Positions 6,390-7,532 of a DNA stretch of 7,532 bases are shown piece after piece. The DNA is from Campylobacterales bacterium (GTDB lineage: Bacteria > Campylobacterota > Campylobacteria > Campylobacterales > JACAEZ01), in assembly GCA_013388565.1 (NCBI GenBank), contig JACAEZ010000200.1, positions 1 to 7,532 on the forward strand, written 5' to 3'. Positions within the stretch are counted from its first letter, which is position 1, and the number at the start of each line of letters is the position of its first letter. The notes under the pieces were generated by a model that did not search any database, was not told where the DNA came from, and was given only the letters and a program-made list of their open reading frames with translations. The position numbers were made by a program, and so were the translations under genes.

Positions 6390-7532
6390 ATGTTGCCCAA
6401 TAGGTTTGAAGATTTAGGATTAAGCAATGTTAAGTCCGTAAAATATAACCTTAGTTTTGATAGTTTAAGAGATGAAGAGATAAAAAATAGTGAAGGTATA
6501 TTGTCTTCTAGTGGTGCTATGATGGTTGATACTGGTATATTTACTGGTAGAAGTCCAAAAGATAAATATTTTGTTGACCAAGAACCATCAAATAAGTATA
6601 TATCATGGGGTAATGTAAATAAAAAAATTGATAAAGCTACTTACGAAAAACTGTTTGACAAAGTTAAAAATCAATTAAGCAATAAAGATATTTATGTAAC
6701 AGATGTATTTTGTGGTGCATCAAAAGCTAGTCAAAAAAAGATAAGAGTTGTTAGCGAAGTTGCATGGCAGGCACATTTTGTAACAAATATGTTTATAAGA
6801 CCTTCTAAAGAGGAACTTGAAGATTTTGTTCCTGATTTTGTTGTTTATAATGGATGTAAATGTGTAAATGATGATTGGAAAGAGCAAAATCTTCACTCTG
6901 ATGTGTTTGTTGTGTTTAATGTTGAAGAAAATGTTTTAATTATCGGTGGTACATGGTATGGTGGTGAGATGAAAAAAGGTGTTTTTTCAATGATGAACTA
7001 CTGGCTACCACTTGAAAATAAACTATCTATGCACTGTTCTGCTAACAAAGGAAAAGATGGAGATACATGCCTATTTTTCGGACTTAGTGGTACTGGAAAG
7101 ACTACACTTTCAGCAGACCCAAAAAGAGCTTTGATAGGTGATGATGAGCATGGTTGGGACGATGAGGGAGTTTTCAATTTTGAAGGTGGTTGCTATGCTA
7201 AAGTTATAAATTTAGACCCATCAAATGAGCCAGAGATTTATGAAGCTATCAGAAAAGATGCACTTTTAGAAAATGTTGTAGCAGATGAAAATGGTGAAGT
7301 TGATTATAAAGATGGCTCAAAAACAGAAAATACAAGGGTTTCATATCCTATTTATCATATTCCAAATTATGAAAAAACATTGAGTGGAACTCACCCTAAA
7401 AATATAATTTTCTTAACTGCTGATGCTTTTGGTGTATTGCCTCCAGTTTCAAAACTTACAACAGAACAAGCAATGTACTACTTTTTAAGCGGATATACAG
7501 CAAAAGTGGCTGGAACTGAAAGAGGGATTACA
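6390..7532 (+). CDS. pckA: Phosphoenolpyruvate carboxykinase (ATP), N-terminal 381 residues; cut by window end
   Basis: The frame is open from ATG 6390 (6 bases after AAAAGGA) to the last base, covering about 70% of a usual PckA of roughly 525 residues. PckA converts oxaloacetate and ATP to PEP, ADP and CO2, the first committed step of gluconeogenesis. Motifs in order are [11 protein letters not shown] for substrate binding, [19 protein letters not shown], the kinase-1a P-loop [11 protein letters not shown] (from residue 231, K237), the metal-binding [20 protein letters not shown] (D251 and D252), the YPIYHIPN segment, and [17 protein letters not shown]. This is the ATP-dependent class, not the GTP class. 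It follows oadB by 16 bases with no terminator and is probably in the same transcript. Both act on oxaloacetate, so co-expression would control how that pool is split between pyruvate and PEP. The C-terminus is not visible. Confidence 0.96.
   Translation, partial: MLPNRFEDLGLSNVKSVKYNLSFDSLRDEEIKNSEGILSSSGAMMVDTGIFTGRSPKDKYFVDQEPSNKYISWGNVNKKIDKATYEKLFDKVKNQLSNKDIYVTDVFCGASKASQKKIRVVSEVAWQAHFVTNMFIRPSKEELEDFVPDFVVYNGCKCVNDDWKEQNLHSDVFVVFNVEENVLIIGGTWYGGEMKKGVFSMMNYWLPLENKLSMHCSANKGKDGDTCLFFGLSGTGKTTLSADPKRALIGDDEHGWDDEGVFNFEGGCYAKVINLDPSNEPEIYEAIRKDALLENVVADENGEVDYKDGSKTENTRVSYPIYHIPNYEKTLSGTHPKNIIFLTADAFGVLPPVSKLTTEQAMYYFLSGYTAKVAGTERGIT

Overview
The window is AT-rich, every gene is on the + strand, and it looks like Campylobacterota (Arcobacter, Sulfurimonas or Sulfurospirillum relatives). 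The main evidence is the oxaloacetate decarboxylase alpha subunit. Its N-terminal domain is of the divergent type I remember from epsilonproteobacterial 'PycB' proteins ([26 protein letters not shown]). The genes are closely packed with purine-rich AAAAAGG-type ribosome binding sites.

Layout. (1) 1-406: the C-terminal part of an EAL-domain (cyclic-di-GMP phosphodiesterase type) protein that begins before the window. (2) 430-2172: a two-repeat DUF1538 membrane protein gene broken by three lesions: a frame change at the T6 run 604-609, an in-frame TAG at 677-679, and a second frame change at about 1750-1757. (3) 2185-2559 and 2552-2845: two small P-II-like proteins that overlap by 8 bases. The first has a short T-loop with no uridylylation tyrosine. 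(4) 2846-2959: an intergenic stretch with a short GCCTA/TAGGC hairpin and probably the promoter of the next operon. (5) 2960-6373: oadG-oadA-oadB, encoding a complete sodium-pumping oxaloacetate decarboxylase. (6) 6390 to the window end: the first 381 codons of an ATP-type phosphoenolpyruvate carboxykinase, pckA.

How they work together. OadGAB and PckA both use oxaloacetate. OadA carries both the carboxyltransferase and the biotin domain, OadB is the sodium channel and decarboxylase, OadG holds the complex together, and PckA sends oxaloacetate to PEP. The upstream block is a DUF1538 transporter candidate with its own P-II sensors. I recall that a DUF1538 pair (UmpAB) was reported as a cation/proton antiporter in Halomonas. 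If so, both halves of the window concern sodium or cation movement, but that link is inference.

I see no CRISPR array, tRNA, rRNA, insertion sequence or phage gene, and no clearly new multi-gene system. The points most worth checking are the broken DUF1538 gene beside intact P-II partners, the unusual P-II pair, a possible internal start in oadA that would give a free biotin carrier, and the remodelled N-terminus of OadB.
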